This document shows, one piece after another, positions 12,141-25,000 of a DNA stretch of 64,000 bases. Both the position numbers and the translations under genes were made by a program. The notes under the pieces are model-generated. The model saw only the letters and a program-made list of their open reading frames with translations, had not been told where the DNA came from and did not search any database. The stretch covers positions 10,225,508 to 10,289,507 of the forward strand of contig CM049313.1 of the NCBI GenBank assembly GCA_026874595.1, written 5' to 3'. How positions within the stretch are numbered: position 1 is the first letter of the stretch; each line of letters starts with the position of its first letter. The DNA comes from Sipunculus nudus. Taxonomy: Eukaryota; Annelida; Sipuncula; Golfingiida; Sipunculidae.

Positions 12141-12720
12141 GAGCAATTTTCACCAAAAGCAAATGTATGGATGGATGCCACAGGAAAATGATTGCAGATG
12201 GCACCACCAGTCTTGAGTACAAGATGGAGGATTCCAAGATCTATGGATATGAACAATTTTAGGCCAATACAGCAAACCAATTCAGAGAGAAGGGCATTAA
12301 TTTATTCTACAAAAACGGGAAGGTAGGTGGCACCACCTGTCTGGTTTACGAAAAAACTTTCCAAGATAGATGGACATTTCAAATGTCTGACCAATACCTT
12401 GAACTACTCCTGAGATATGAGCAATTTTCATCCAACGTAAATGGACGGATGGATGCCACGCAAAAACGATTGCAGATGGCGCCACCAGTCTTGTGTACGA
12501 AATGAAGGTGTCGAGGATCTATGGGCATGCACAATTTCAACCCAATACACAGAACAACCACTAAGACGAACAGATGGCAAATACAAAGATGAACGCTTTG
12601 CCAAATGTATTGAAGGTGGCGCCACCAGTCTCCATTATGAGATGGAGAGATCAACGATCTATGGACATGCAAAATATCAGCTCAATACGTTAAACCACTC
12701 CTGAGATATAGGCTGTTATC
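12141..12720. repeat. Tandem block of about 138-bp units carrying GGTGGCGCCACC-type palindromes
   Basis: A phrase beginning ATGAGCAATTTTCA, running through GGATGGATGCCAC and GATTGCAGATGGC, then CCACCAGTCTTG and GATCTATGG, occurs at about 12141 and 12418. Related partial copies begin near 12290 and 12560. Units are diverged. Short open frames here are repeat by-products. Confidence 0.75.
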
Positions 12721-12869
12721 TAAAAGACACCAAGATTTGTCCTGCACAGAAAGGATTGCAGGTGGCGCCACCTGTCATAGTAACACACAACTACATAGGT
12801 TAGGGAACAACTACTCCGGGTTTTGGAAAGATCGGTCCAAGGTTCTCAGAGAAGACTTAGTTTTGGCGC

Positions 12870-13650
12870 ATTATAACAAATATTAATACTTAATGACATA
12901 TTTAAGAAAAAGCAAAAGACCATTACAGCCTGCAGAAAGTAGCTTAATACAGGTAGCGCCCCCTGCAGGACAAAATCATGTAGCAGTCACATGATCAATA
13001 TTCCAGTGAAATTTGATACTGAAGGCTGCATCAGTTCCTAAGATATTTGATAACAGACAATATATCATGTATGGAAACACATCAAGTTGTCAAATATTGC
13101 GATCGACACAATTTGAGGTTCCGTAGAGACACTATATTGACAATAATTTGACTGAATTTATACTCATTTAATTCAGCTTTCTTTAAGCAAAAATTTACTT
13201 TGATATGAAAACCAAAATATTAATACTTGATGACATATCTTGGAAAAAAAAACAGAAAAGAACATTACAGTCTGCAGAAAGTAGCTCAATATAGGTGGCG
13301 CCACCTGTAGGTCAAAATCATTTAGCAGTCACATGATCAACATTCCTGTGAAATTTGATACTGAAGGCTGCAGCAGTTCCTAAGATATTTTGTAACAGAC
13401 AATACATCATGTATGGAAACACATTAAGCTGTCAAATTTTGAGATCGACACAATTTGACGCCATCTTGAAAAATGACTTGGCTGAATTTATATTCAAATT
13501 ATTCCCCTTCCTCTAAAGAAATGTGGACTATGATGAAGGCAAAATAATAATACTTTATGACTTATCTTGGAAGAAGTGGAAAAGACCATTTCGGCCCGCA
13601 AAAAGTAGGTCATCATAGGTGGCGCCACCAAAAGCTTATTTTTGCATGTT
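12870..13650. repeat. Diverged direct repeats of about 335 bp with GGTGGCGCCACC
   Basis: Two long copies (about 12885-13150 and 13220-13470) share TTACAG(C/T)CTGCAGAAAGTAG, the palindrome region, GCAGTCACATGATCAA and AATTTGATACTGAAGGCTGC. A partial third begins near 13545 and ends at the perfect palindrome 13618-13629. The first copy has the decayed form GGTAGCGCCCCC. Confidence 0.8.
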
Positions 13651-15139
13651 CATCCCATGGTCAGTAATTCTGCAAAGATTCATGAAGGCAGCTGCGTTGG
13701 CTGTTGAGATATTTGGTAAAAGATGGTTGGACGGTGGATAGTTGACAATGGGCAGTAGACGGTGAACGGCGGACGCTGCGCCATGGCATAAGTTCACAGT
13801 CTGAGTTTTGAACGTCATTTTCACGAGGTCTTCCGTATAGAAGGTATCCGGTATACAATTTAATCGAAACCACGGATCTTCTGATTATTTCTGGTTATTT
13901 TGTTTCTCTTTGATTATACAACTGTTTCCATACATTTTCCTTACAGGGGCGGACTAGGAGTAAGGAAAAGGAGGGGGCCGAACCTAGAAGGACTAATTAC
14001 AAAACTTAAAAAAAGCTCCCCAGGTCCAAAAAAGGGGGTTGGGGGTTCCAGGCTGCAAAAAATGGTCTGAACCCTTAAAAAAGGTTTGGACAGCTAAAAG
14101 GGGGGATGGGGGAGGGGGAGGGGGGAGATTCCAGACCATCCTCAAAATTCATAAAGGATCACGCAGCTCTATCTTTGTAGAAAAAATATACATTTATTTC
14201 AAACAAAACATCGTTGAAATCTAAACACTCTACATAAAACAAAGCCCTTTGAATATCAATTGAATATTTGAATACATTTATCAAATTTGTGAAGGCAAAA
14301 TAAAATTGCATCTCATTTACTGGGATCAAAATACTGGTGTCAAATTAACTGTGGAAGTCCATTAACAAAATGTATAAAATATAATGTATATATATATGTA
14401 TATATATATATATACAATATATTTATATATATTTATATTTATACAGATTTTATACAATTTTTTATTTATTTGTAAACTTCCCAAATTTAGCATATCGTAT
14501 TGTGAAACGTGACCTTGGCAGATCAGCTGTTCGCCTTGAGCGATACGTATCAGTGCACACCGTGGAAAACTTGCCTTGTTCAGGCCGCATGCATCTAGGA
14601 CTACGATGACTACGTGCTGAAAACCTAATAACATACTGCCATTATATTATGCTAAATATGCAACTGGATTCTGAACCACAAAATTCTTGGTAGGTATTTT
14701 TCGAAGGGTATTTGGAAGCACACATATGTCAATATATACTATTATATAAATATTGTATTTATATATTATATTTAAGGTCATTTATATATGGAAATCAAAG
14801 ACATAGTTTCAGTGCATAGAAAATAACCGAGAAGTGAGCTGAATTTGAGAAGCATCAGATACAGCGCGTGCTATGTGGTGCGTATCTGTTTTATAGCAAT
14901 ACTTGTGACTGTAACAACGAAACCGCAGACAAACGTTAAGTCTTTTCGTTATAAGGTTACATTAACGGAGGGGATGTAAGTGGGTCACAAGCTAAAGTAC
15001 ATAGGCAAATACATTTTCCATGAAAAAGTGCCCTCACAATGAACAGGTGTAGATATTATGAATAATACGTATTGAAACAGTCCTGCACGCATACACTTTA
15101 GCCCGTGGAGTTCATGAAGTTTGTATAGCGGATATTAAC

Positions 15140-15228
<89 letters not shown>

Positions 15229-16150
15229 GTCAATTTACCGAGCCACTTGTACTAAAACAACATTCGACACGCCATTCATAAAATCTTGAAGAGAAGTCTA
15301 CATAAAAAATATCATAATCGATATATGAATAAAAAATCTAAATTTAATATATTTGTATGCATGTGTGTTTTAATATGTATATATATGTACATTAAGCATT
15401 AATAGAAAAGCACCGATACAATATTATATTTTCACAACAAAATATCAGCTTACCTGTTCGTTACCTGCCAGGTAGCGAGGCCATCATCCCGAGGTTACTG
15501 GAGACCTTATTTATAATTGAACGGTGTACCCCGCAGCCAATATTCCCTCGAAGAACCGTTAAAAAACGCTGTTTGAGACTGCATGACGCATATTTGAATC
15601 ACGAAACACTTGAAGGTCGCTCCAAATATAATAAAAACTCATGCTTGGGGATTCCCACGTAATTAGCAGCGGTAAGCATGGTCTATAGAATATAAGGGCG
15701 AACTGTCAGCATGGGGCCTTGGCCGCCAGACATTACAGTATTGAACAACACAATATAACTCGGAAATATGTGCCAAGCTACATTTCGTCACGCATCATGC
15801 TTTCAAATGTCTTTATATACAAACCCGGTGCTGCCACCTATTGAGAGCAGATGGTAGATGGAATGTTAGCTGGTACTCGGGGGCGTTTAAAGAACTTCAC
15901 TCTAGTAAATCTGAATGGCTTTCAGATGACTCAAATTCCAATTGGCACAGGATATCCGGTTTTTAGGTAAGCAGGAAAGTTCCCGGACAACAACAATAAT
16001 ACTTGTTTCGTTCTCTTGTCGCATATTTTAGGCAAGAATTAAATGATTTGCAAAAAGAGGGAAAAGTTTTTTATTTTAGATTACTCATTTCCCTATTTTG
16101 ACATTTCGGAGATTCCAGAAGATTTATTACAGCAATAGTATATAGTGACG
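13650..16150. other. Gene-poor AT-rich stretch with simple repeats
   Basis: It contains a G-rich patch at 14096-14127, (TA)n at about 14386-14414 and a long (TA)n at 15142-15226. CAGGGGCGGACTAGG at about 13945 resembles the hAT-type end found elsewhere, but I could not find its partner. No exon with convincing splice sites was seen. Confidence 0.5.
15142..15226. repeat. (TA)n microsatellite, about 85 bp
   Basis: Uninterrupted alternating TA. Comparable tracts lie at about 18715-18785, 25956-26016, 44885-44932, 48870-48898, 51209-51245 and 63299-63324. Confidence 0.97.
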
Positions 16151-16154
16151 CAAA

Positions 16155-16293
16155 CAGGGCCGGACTGGGGCGAAAAACAGCACTGAATGCTACAGTGAGA
16201 TCAACCAAAGTGATAACCGACATCAAGACACTATTTATAACACCGGCTAACCGAGGAAACTTTCCGGCATTTGATTGGCCAAGTCCGCCCCTG
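16155..16293. mobile_element. Short hAT-like MITE (about 139 bp)
   Basis: The left end is CAGGGCCGGACTGGGG. The right end in reverse complement is CAGGGGCGGACTTGG. These inverted termini match the CAGGGGCGGA(C/T) end type of many hAT-derived MITEs. The flanking 8-mers GACGCAAA and GATGCATT agree at five positions, a possible decayed target duplication. There is no coding capacity. Confidence 0.55.
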
Positions 16294-16319
16294 GATGCAT
16301 TGGGCGACAGTGTTACAAA

Positions 16320-16665
16320 TGCAGGTTTATTGCTCCTGTTACGGCTTACAAAAGACAACAGGTCCCGCGCCTGTGGAATGAATTACCAACACTTGTGAAA
16401 AATAGAAAATCTCTTCATGTATTAAAATCCAGACTTAAAACATTTTTATTCTGCGAATTATATCATATTGATCAATGCCCATAGGATCTTTGTCAATTTA
16501 TTATGTTATTCACACTATGTTTTACTGCTGCACAGCTATTTAATATTCAAGTATTATGATAATATTTAATGTGTAAAACGCTTTTGATATTTCATGTATT
16601 CATTATAAGAAGCGCTATAAATAAATATGAATAAATTGTAACTATTATTATTACTGCTTACAAAA
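16320..16665 (+). mobile_element. 3' fragment of a non-LTR retrotransposon (CR1/L2-like)
   Basis: The frame ending at 16484 reads VPRLWNELPTLVKNRKSL, then LKSRLKTFLF, the typical C-terminal end of CR1/L2-type polyproteins (LWN-LP and a basic K-R-LK-FLF). The 3' side reads AGAAGCGCTATAAATAAATA then runs into ATTATTATTA, as is usual at the 3' ends of these elements. Only the tail is present; the reverse transcriptase core is absent, consistent with 5' truncation. Confidence 0.68.
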
Positions 16666-18142
16666 AGACAACTGATCATGGCGATGGTGAGAGAGGCAGT
16701 AATATAAAATCATTTTTTTTGTTTGAACCCCATATATCTAAATTCATTTAAAAGTCTTTTGAATACAGATTAGACCTCTTGAAGTGTACTTTATTTTAAA
16801 CCTGGTACCATTTTTCTAATTGTATACATATTTCTGAATTTTTTCACTCATTTTCACATGATTTTGTAACATTAAAAAATAATTTTTAAAAGGTACACGA
16901 TTTTAAGCCCTAAAAATAATAATAGGTCACTTTTTAATGGACAAATATAAATCTACACGACAATATCGAAAAAAAAAAATTTTTTATATTCCCCATCATG
17001 TTTCTATCTAGCCTAATAAAACTGAAATTTAAAATTTTATTCAATAATTATAAAAACTAAAACCAACAGAAATCAAGATCATCTTGTAAACAGCATGAAA
17101 TCTTTACGCATGCAAATAAGTACTATTTTAATTAAATATCATTCTTATAATTGTAATTAAGCCTAATTTATGCAGCGGTATTCGAACATGTTGTGTTTCA
17201 ATAGTACATGCATGTATGTCCAAATCCAAGTTGTTACAGTCAGCGAAAAAGACATGTGCAGTCGCTATACCTGTATTATACCTGATAAGCGACATTCACA
17301 TACAAAGCTTCACTTGATCACAGGCTCTATAACCGATCTTTTCTTCCCACACATTTCCCCTAATTAAACAGAAAATATATTATTTTAATTATAATGATTC
17401 TGTCTTTCTCGTTCTTATCATATCGAAGCAAGGATCTTTTATATCAATAAGTGTCCTGGACCTGACGGTGCATCAATAACAATTAACAGCTTCTAAGTTA
17501 TTCTAAAAATCTCTCCTTATATTGGGCCTTATAGTTAAACACTCCTACAGCTATCATCTTTTTTTTTCGTTTCTATAGAAGAGAGTCTGGGGCTAGGTTC
17601 AAGACTCACCCAGAGAGCTCGAGCATCATCTTTCCATTCGTTAGATTTTTATATTATTTAGCATTTTATCTGCCAGATGCCAGCCGGAAGGTGAATAATT
17701 CATATAACCGTGTTAACGGAGGACTTTTTAACTGTTTATATAACAAAGGGGCATCTGTATAATGTTATTACCGGTTAGCCGGGTAAGCATATATTGAGAT
17801 AGGCATATATTGAGAAAAGTGGAAATTTTACACGCAAGAATGCGCTGTGGAATGCCTAGTACCTATCAATCAAATTGTAATAATAATATCCAGGATCATA
17901 TATACGTACCCTATTACATACAAAATGTTCCCTCACCTGATGCTGTCAGGAACTTATATGAGTCACCAAGTTATCCACTTATCCAAGGAAGTACGTTAGT
18001 AAGTTATTTTTATTATTACTGTTATTTTATTATTATTTTTATTATTATTATTTTTATTATTAATTATTTTTATCATTATTATTAGTGTAATTATTATTAT
18101 AATTATTTTAATTATTAAAATAATTATTATAATTATAATTAT

Positions 18143-18144
18143 TA

Positions 18145-18211
<67 letters not shown>
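18143..18211. repeat. (TTA)n microsatellite
   Basis: A near-perfect trinucleotide tract preceded by about 140 bp of degenerate ATT/TTA-rich sequence. Confidence 0.95.
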
Positions 18212-18212
<1 letters not shown>

Positions 18213-18711
18213 GTTGGTTATATGCTGGTTGCCAGTATACCTGTATTTAAAATATGTAACTCTATGGGACTATCAGCTCTCTATAGTTGAAAATTTAATT
18301 ATTATTTAGCATTCTCTAAATATGTTAGAGATATAAATTATCGCTGAAGAAATTGTCGTTTATTTCTTTATTATTTACGAGTTAGAGAACTAGATTTCTT
18401 GATGAAAATGTTTCTGTGTAAAAGCTTAATACGATTTTAAGCCAAACTGGTAACAAATTTCAATACAAATGATGAATACAATTCAAATGCTGCATATTCT
18501 CATATATCGATAAACCTATATCCCTCATGATACATACTGTGATGCAGAACATTCCCTACCCCTATATGTTAAGATAAAATTCCTGCTCTAAACAGAAGTA
18601 CGTCCTCTTTAACCAGGGAGTAATGAAATGAGAAATATATAAGCAGGTTATGCTTCAAACAAAGTCAGCTTTACCTAGTTTCAGTCCATTCAAAGGTGTA
18701 AGAAAAAATCT

Positions 18712-18787
<76 letters not shown>

Positions 18788-19210
18788 ATACATATAAGTT
18801 GCCTTAGTCCAGATCATGGTGCATGTATTGGACCTTTTTTGTTTGAGCAGAAGTTCTTATACAGTTTGGAAGTTAATGGAAGCTGGCATCTATTGATGAA
18901 ATCTGGCACTATTAGCTGAACGTTTGTTTTGTTTTGACCTAAACATTAGGGTCTCATGTTGCTAATGAAGAAAACAAATATCGCTCTGCATTTGTCCAAA
19001 ATAAAGATTCTAGACTAGTGCTAAACAGTCTCGATGGGGTGTTCAGACCACTGAAAGTATGTTATTGCATCGTGCATCAAATCCAAATTTTAAACATATT
19101 AATATATGATTACCCCGGGACAAAAGTTCTCATTAGTCTGATTCTTGGCCCTATACCGAAACGGGTGTTATCAGATCAACGAAAGAGTATGGCTCATGTT
19201 TAAAATTTGG

Positions 19211-19358
19211 GCTGGATGTGCTATACCACGGTCAGTCAGTGGTCTGATTACAGTACTGTGCTCTGTGCGCACCCTGGTGTTCCTGTCCAGAGAACCTTGC
19301 CATACCAAGCAGCGGTTACACGAAAGGATGTCTGAGGTGACTGCTGTATATAACGCGT
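19211..19358. repeat. Dispersed repeat, copy 1
   Basis: It shares TGGTCTGATTACAGT, an interrupted GTGC-CCCTGGTG stretch, CTTGC(C/T)ATACCAAGCAGC and TGTATA(T)AAC with 54645-54765. The shared core is about 125 bp. It could be a SINE or MITE piece; I could not define its ends. Confidence 0.55.
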
Positions 19359-21650
19359 GAAACGAATCTACTTGACCGAGATAGCTAAACAAATATTTCA
19401 GGACTCTTTTTAAACTTCACATGTGCATGAGTATGGGTAAGATGATGAAGCCTATTCAAAATGGGGTCATGACCTCTACTACGAGAATGACTTTTGACTT
19501 TAAATATGTCCACTTTGGGGAAAATTACAACAAAAATTATATATTTCAAGAAAAGCAAAATTAATTGTTTTGAAAAGAAGCTGATTTCTAAAACTCTTGG
19601 AGAGCTATGTTTGTTATGGAAGACTAGTGGTGCCGCTAGTAATCCTTTTGCTTTTTTAAATTATTTTTTTTTCAAATATCCCAGATACACAACTTACACT
19701 TTAACAATTGTTACAGGAGTTATTTTTCAAATATATTTAAATATCTTATATCAGTGACCCACATGTATTCCAATTTATCACAACACAGTTTGTTGTGTTG
19801 CAAACAAATCATGATTCTGAAAAGAAATCAAAACTCTATTCTTTTGTAACATATCAACACCCAGTTTCCTGTTTGTATTAAATGAAATCAGTTATCTCTT
19901 CACCTAATTAATATATAGACTGGCATAATTAAAATAGGTGCTCATTTTTTTCTCTGGCCACTTATTTATCGTTGATAACTTTTTATGGTTTACATTTTAC
20001 AAAATCGTTTTTGAACCTGCTTTCTTTGATTTTTTACACAGTTATATAATTGTATTTGAGACTGACAGTCTACAGGATTCCCATACGTTGCACTGATTCA
20101 AAACATTTAGCTTATCTGCATCACTCACATGTCAATAACCCATCCTGTTCGCATGCAAAACTTGAGATAAATCAGCTGAATTAGATCTCAAATGTTAAGG
20201 TAGCAGTTCTCAGTGTCTCTTTCACCCATTGTAATTTTTTATGCATGTCTCTTTCTCTTATCTAGATGGTCATTTCCTGTTTTCTCAGATTCAGCTGAGC
20301 GTCGTGGTCCATGGCACACTTGTTTTTTTTTGTGTGTGTGTTTTTTTATAAATCTCATTCATTTTCATGTAACAGAAATTGCTTTTTATGTTTAGGTTGT
20401 GCAACTGATACTTGCGGTGCTGGTTGGGAAAAGAATTCTGTGTGAAATAATGTGAATTGTATTACACACATGTACATGTACACACACACACACCCTCACA
20501 CACACACACACACATATATTTAACGGCATAATATAGATCGTCATGTTTCATATCGTCGGTATTCAAGTGTCATCGCCCGTCATCATCCGTTCTTTGAACA
20601 GCTCAGCTGATATGTAAACAATGCTCACGTGTATGTCCACGCTGTCAGGTCACGTTACTTGGGTTAACAGTCATAGTCCTCTCTCCCTTAACGATAATGG
20701 ACTCGTCCGTTGACCCTTGGGTTTTCAGTACGTAAATACGTAATCCAAACTTTATAAGACTAAGTGATTGTTCGCACGATCGTGAATACAGTTAATTTGT
20801 ACTTTCAGTATAAAAGTTCTGGTTTATACTATCATAAAATGATGATTTTTTTTAAAACTGTCTATGACAGTTATAAAGATACGTTTGGCTCTGTTTTGTT
20901 CAGTTATTGAATAGGGGAAGCTATTAATTAAGAGGTGAATTTTTTATTTTTATACCCAGGATCACAATCAATGAGATACAATGATCCAGTGATGAGTGAC
21001 GTACAGGCGATTGTATCGCTATAAAAATGGTAAATATGGTACGGCCGGGCATACGTGAATATACATAAAGTATATTGACCCGATTTCAGACCTGTTGGCA
21101 TTATTACGCCATCCAGTTTTGTCAGAGAAGAAAGAAAAAAAAAACATATATCTTATTGTATAGAGATTCAAGCGCCTGTGCTGGAAGCCTCCCCGATACG
21201 CCCGCAGCTTAGCGAAAATGGTAAATTAGCTAAAGAGTGTACGATCTTAGGGATAAGGTCAGGATAACATATACATAATTACATATCAGGAGAAAATTTA
21301 TGACCTAGGAATAATATAGGGCCGACATTGTAGCTTTTGAGAATCAGTCATATTGGGGATCAAGCGCAAACATAAAATTGGCAAAAGAACGAAAACAATA
21401 ATTTTTTTTACATTGAAATCAATGGTGTTATTAGCCAACTGATTGGTAACACTGACAAAATAGTTTAGAAACAGCTGATACCGATCAATAAGTTGGACTA
21501 TGTGCAAATCTATATATTTGACTAGGTTACAGTCAATCGTTGCCACCAACTCTTCTGTTGCAACAGCTCGGAAATGGCCGTTTTGGTCTTGAAATGTCGG
21601 GAATGGTGTGTCATGAATGGGTTATTTTCCATATATGTGTGCCCCCATAA

Positions 21651-22011
21651 GGCCAAAATATAAAAAAAGGTATGGTTCTCAGGCACTTTTTTTCATAAAT
21701 CAATACGGGCGGGCGCTTTTTTTATTTTAAATTTTTTGGTATGTTTCGATAAAATGTCAAATGATAAGGGAAAAGCATGAAAATTACAGTTTTATTTTGC
21801 TAAATAAGTAAAAGCACTACAAAATAAAGAAAATTGTATGGTTTTATCTTCCTGAAAGAAATGTCGGAGCGGCAGCAGCTCAAAATTTGGAAGTTTTTAT
21901 TGAAAATCAAAATAAAAATTTTTGATGAGGGGGTTTAAAATTGATGGGGGCGGTGCCTGAGAACCATACCTTTTATTTATTTATTTATTTATTTATTTTT
22001 TTTTTTTGGCC
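21651..22011. mobile_element. MITE with perfect 18-bp inverted repeats
   Basis: GGTATGGTTCTCAGGCAC at 21669-21686 is matched exactly in inverse orientation at 21953-21970. Outside these, both sides run through A/T tracts to GGCC (21651-21654 and 22008-22011), so the whole unit of about 361 bp is bounded by GGCC termini with TAA and TTA flanks. The interior is AT-rich with a G-run and non-coding. This is a non-autonomous DNA transposon, recent enough for the inner arms to remain identical. Confidence 0.75.
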
Positions 22012-25000
22012 TTAATTGCAAAGTTTTTCGCAAGGGGGACTGTGCTAGCGCCATCTATCAGAAACTACAAAAACTAAGAATGAAAGGATGATAAGTTCGC
22101 AATGATATAAGTAACCTGAACAAAAACAAAAAGTTTTTTGTTGTTGAAATAATCAGACTTTAATAATAATAAACAAAAGGTTTTTGCATCAACGAAAAGA
22201 ATTATTATATGTTACTATTACATGGGTACTAGTTTAGGGAAACGCGAAAATTTTACTTTGGCGGTTGTTAATTTAATATGTTCTGAAAGATCGACACGGT
22301 GTTTACAGACACTTTTTTTTAACTTACAATCTCTGTCCCCCGACCATAGGGGACCCATCGGGCGTGGGCAGAAAAAATAATGTTACAAATATATGTGTCA
22401 GTATATGCTTAATTTTTCCAGGCAGATATTACAAATGCATCATTCATAATTTGACTCGTATATTGTAAAGTTCAATATTTCATTAGAGTTATAGCGTTAA
22501 ATATAGGTTAAATATATTAATTTTTAGTAAAACAGATAAAAAAAATAAAAGAAAAATACAATTATGTATCGAAGCGTATCATCCATCTGAAAATTCTATT
22601 AGTTCATCTTAATTATCATGTCTGGTGAGTTATATAAAATTTATTTCTCACCTAAACTGCTCCATTTGTGGATATATGATCACTTTCATTAGACTAAGTA
22701 TAGGCCTACCTATGTAATTTGTTAATAATTTGTTTCTGCATTCGTCCACTTGGATTACTAAAAAAACTTTCTACAAGTACAAGTGGAAGCGGGACGTTAT
22801 ACGAAATGTATGGAAAGCTACAAGACCTTTTTTTATGCAAACAATGGCATACTTTGGGTAAATATAGGGAATCCATTTTAATTAAAAATAAGATATGCTA
22901 AAATGACGATTCGGAATGGGTTTCGAAAGTGCTTGTTATGCCCCGCATCCCCTCCCGCCCACCAATGCATGTGTCAAGTGCCTCCAAGTACTGCACGTGG
23001 TCTGGGGAGGAGTTTGGCAGAGCATTAATTTTTTACCCTCAGCTGCATGATCACCGCCGTTTGATACCTTTGCTGACGTTCTGTAGCCTACAGTTATTGA
23101 TTGATTGATTGATTTTAATTAGGTAGTCAGATATATGCATTCAAAGTACAATCATAATAATATACAGTATCTTGACATAACCGAGGATACTACTAAAAAG
23201 TTTAAAACACAAACTTTTTTCCATAGTGGTCCTTGTGATCAAGATTTATACATAAAACAACGGCAAGCAGGAATACCTGCATGATATAAATATAAATTAC
23301 AATTTATAGTATTAGAAATGGATGTGGAAAATAAATTAAAGACTACATATAATAAAACATTGCTACATTATTAGTAACAGTGTGTGTACAGGACTGATCA
23401 TACCAAGTATATTTGAAGAATACAGAACATCATAGAATACATAAATGAATGGGTAATAACTAGGCAAAATATTAGAAAAAGGTATAAGAAAAAGTCATTT
23501 AAAATGATTATAAAATGTAGTAAAGTTAAATTACTATAAATCATGCAAGGTAGCATATACAAAGTATTTTCTAAGTGTGACTAGTCAGGAGAAAGAAATA
23601 TCCCTAACATATTATGTAAAGGTGGCCAAAGATTGTAAAGCTAAAAAAATGTACATTTATATGCATGGTATAATTACACAATTAAAATAAGTGGCAAAAG
23701 TACGTGGCCTATCACAGATTTTGTTTATTGTTTGACTAAAAAAAGCACTATAATGGTAGTAAATAAACCTAAAAATTATATGTCATGGCCAAAATGAAGT
23801 GAAAGTAAAGATGTCTATAAAAGGAGAATTTAATCATTTTATATGCCATCTGTACATGTATGATAAAAATATCTAAAAAAATATACTATTAGCCTGAGTA
23901 GCCAATGTGGCCTATCACATTATAATTCACTGTATGACTATATATAAAGCACCTTCAATAGTAAATATCCTTTTTAAGAATATGCAAACGTTAAAATAAA
24001 TCCTACCTTATACACATTAAAAGTGATAGCAAAGCTAACTAATGGCATAAACAAGCTGTCAGCTACATGCATGAGTTTACATATATTTATAACTGTAAAT
24101 ATGGATATTAAAAGTAAATAAAATGCCTGCTTTCTGTGTCTCTCATGTAACAGATGTAACTTTACTCTTTTCTTGAATACATATTTGGGATTACTTGATT
24201 GTAAATAAGATAGTAAGTTAATTGTTTCGTAATTTGATTAAGCTACGTTGTGGAAGTATTTATTTAATTGTTAAGGAAATGCATTTTAACAAAAAAAAAG
24301 TAAAATATTTGAAAACAGATTTGATAAAATGGTAATGAATTTACTTTTTATTTGCTCCACTGGGAATAAACTCTTGTATATGCCTACAATAGGTGAATGG
24401 TCCAGATAGAAATTATACATCAATTCCTTGTATAAACTCGACATTGTCACTAACGATGAATTCAGTCTTCTGATAGGCCTACTGCATTTATTGTGTGACA
24501 CAGGGTAAACAAATCTCACGTGCTCCTCCACGCGACCACGTCACATTACCTAACCATAACAAATACGGGGTGAACAGGTTCTCAAAGCATGCTGATTATT
24601 CCTTTGATGTCTCCTCGAATTGGACTAATACGAATTATACCCTGAGAAATTATGATAATTAATTAAGAGAGAAATATCTGTTTTCTAGTGCCTGTAATTA
24701 AGATATTTAGCTTGATGCGATGACAGCTGTTCCGACCATTCCCACCTAAGCAATATTGGACCCGTCCATTGACCTTGTTTTTTTCGGTGCACCGGCCAGC
24801 GGTGGAGATGCACTCATGCATGCATACGTAATCTCTTCTTGAATAAATGCTCAAGAAGCCATACTGTCCAGCGAGACTGTCAGATCTGTTCTCTGGATGC
24901 AAATACACAAGTTGGCCCGTGTGTCATTAATTGTCACCCGGTTGGTCCGTGTGTCATCAGTTGTCACCCAGCGTGGATTTGCCAGCACTGTCCCCAGACT

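Larger units (their letters stand above)
16665..21650. other. Gene-poor stretch with microsatellites
   Basis: It contains an ATT/TTA-rich tract at about 18000-18211, (TA)n at 18715-18785, a dispersed repeat near 19210-19360 and a (CA)n-rich patch at about 20480-20513. Open frames are short, AT-driven and lack recognisable domains or paired splice sites. Confidence 0.5.

Noticed and set aside
12379-12704. Overlapping frames on both strands at 12.3-12.7 kb.
   Set aside because: They lie inside the tandem palindrome repeat. Both strands read open because of the repeat, not because of a gene.
13945-14160. Possible hAT-like element starting CAGGGGCGGACTAGG.
   Set aside because: No matching inverted end was found to the right. 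It may be a truncated copy, but boundaries cannot be supported.
17810-18085. A 91-codon frame with a plausible peptide before an ATT/TTA-rich tail.
   Set aside because: A GTAAGT-like donor follows, but no acceptor, family resemblance or neighbouring exon was found. The second half is simple repeat.
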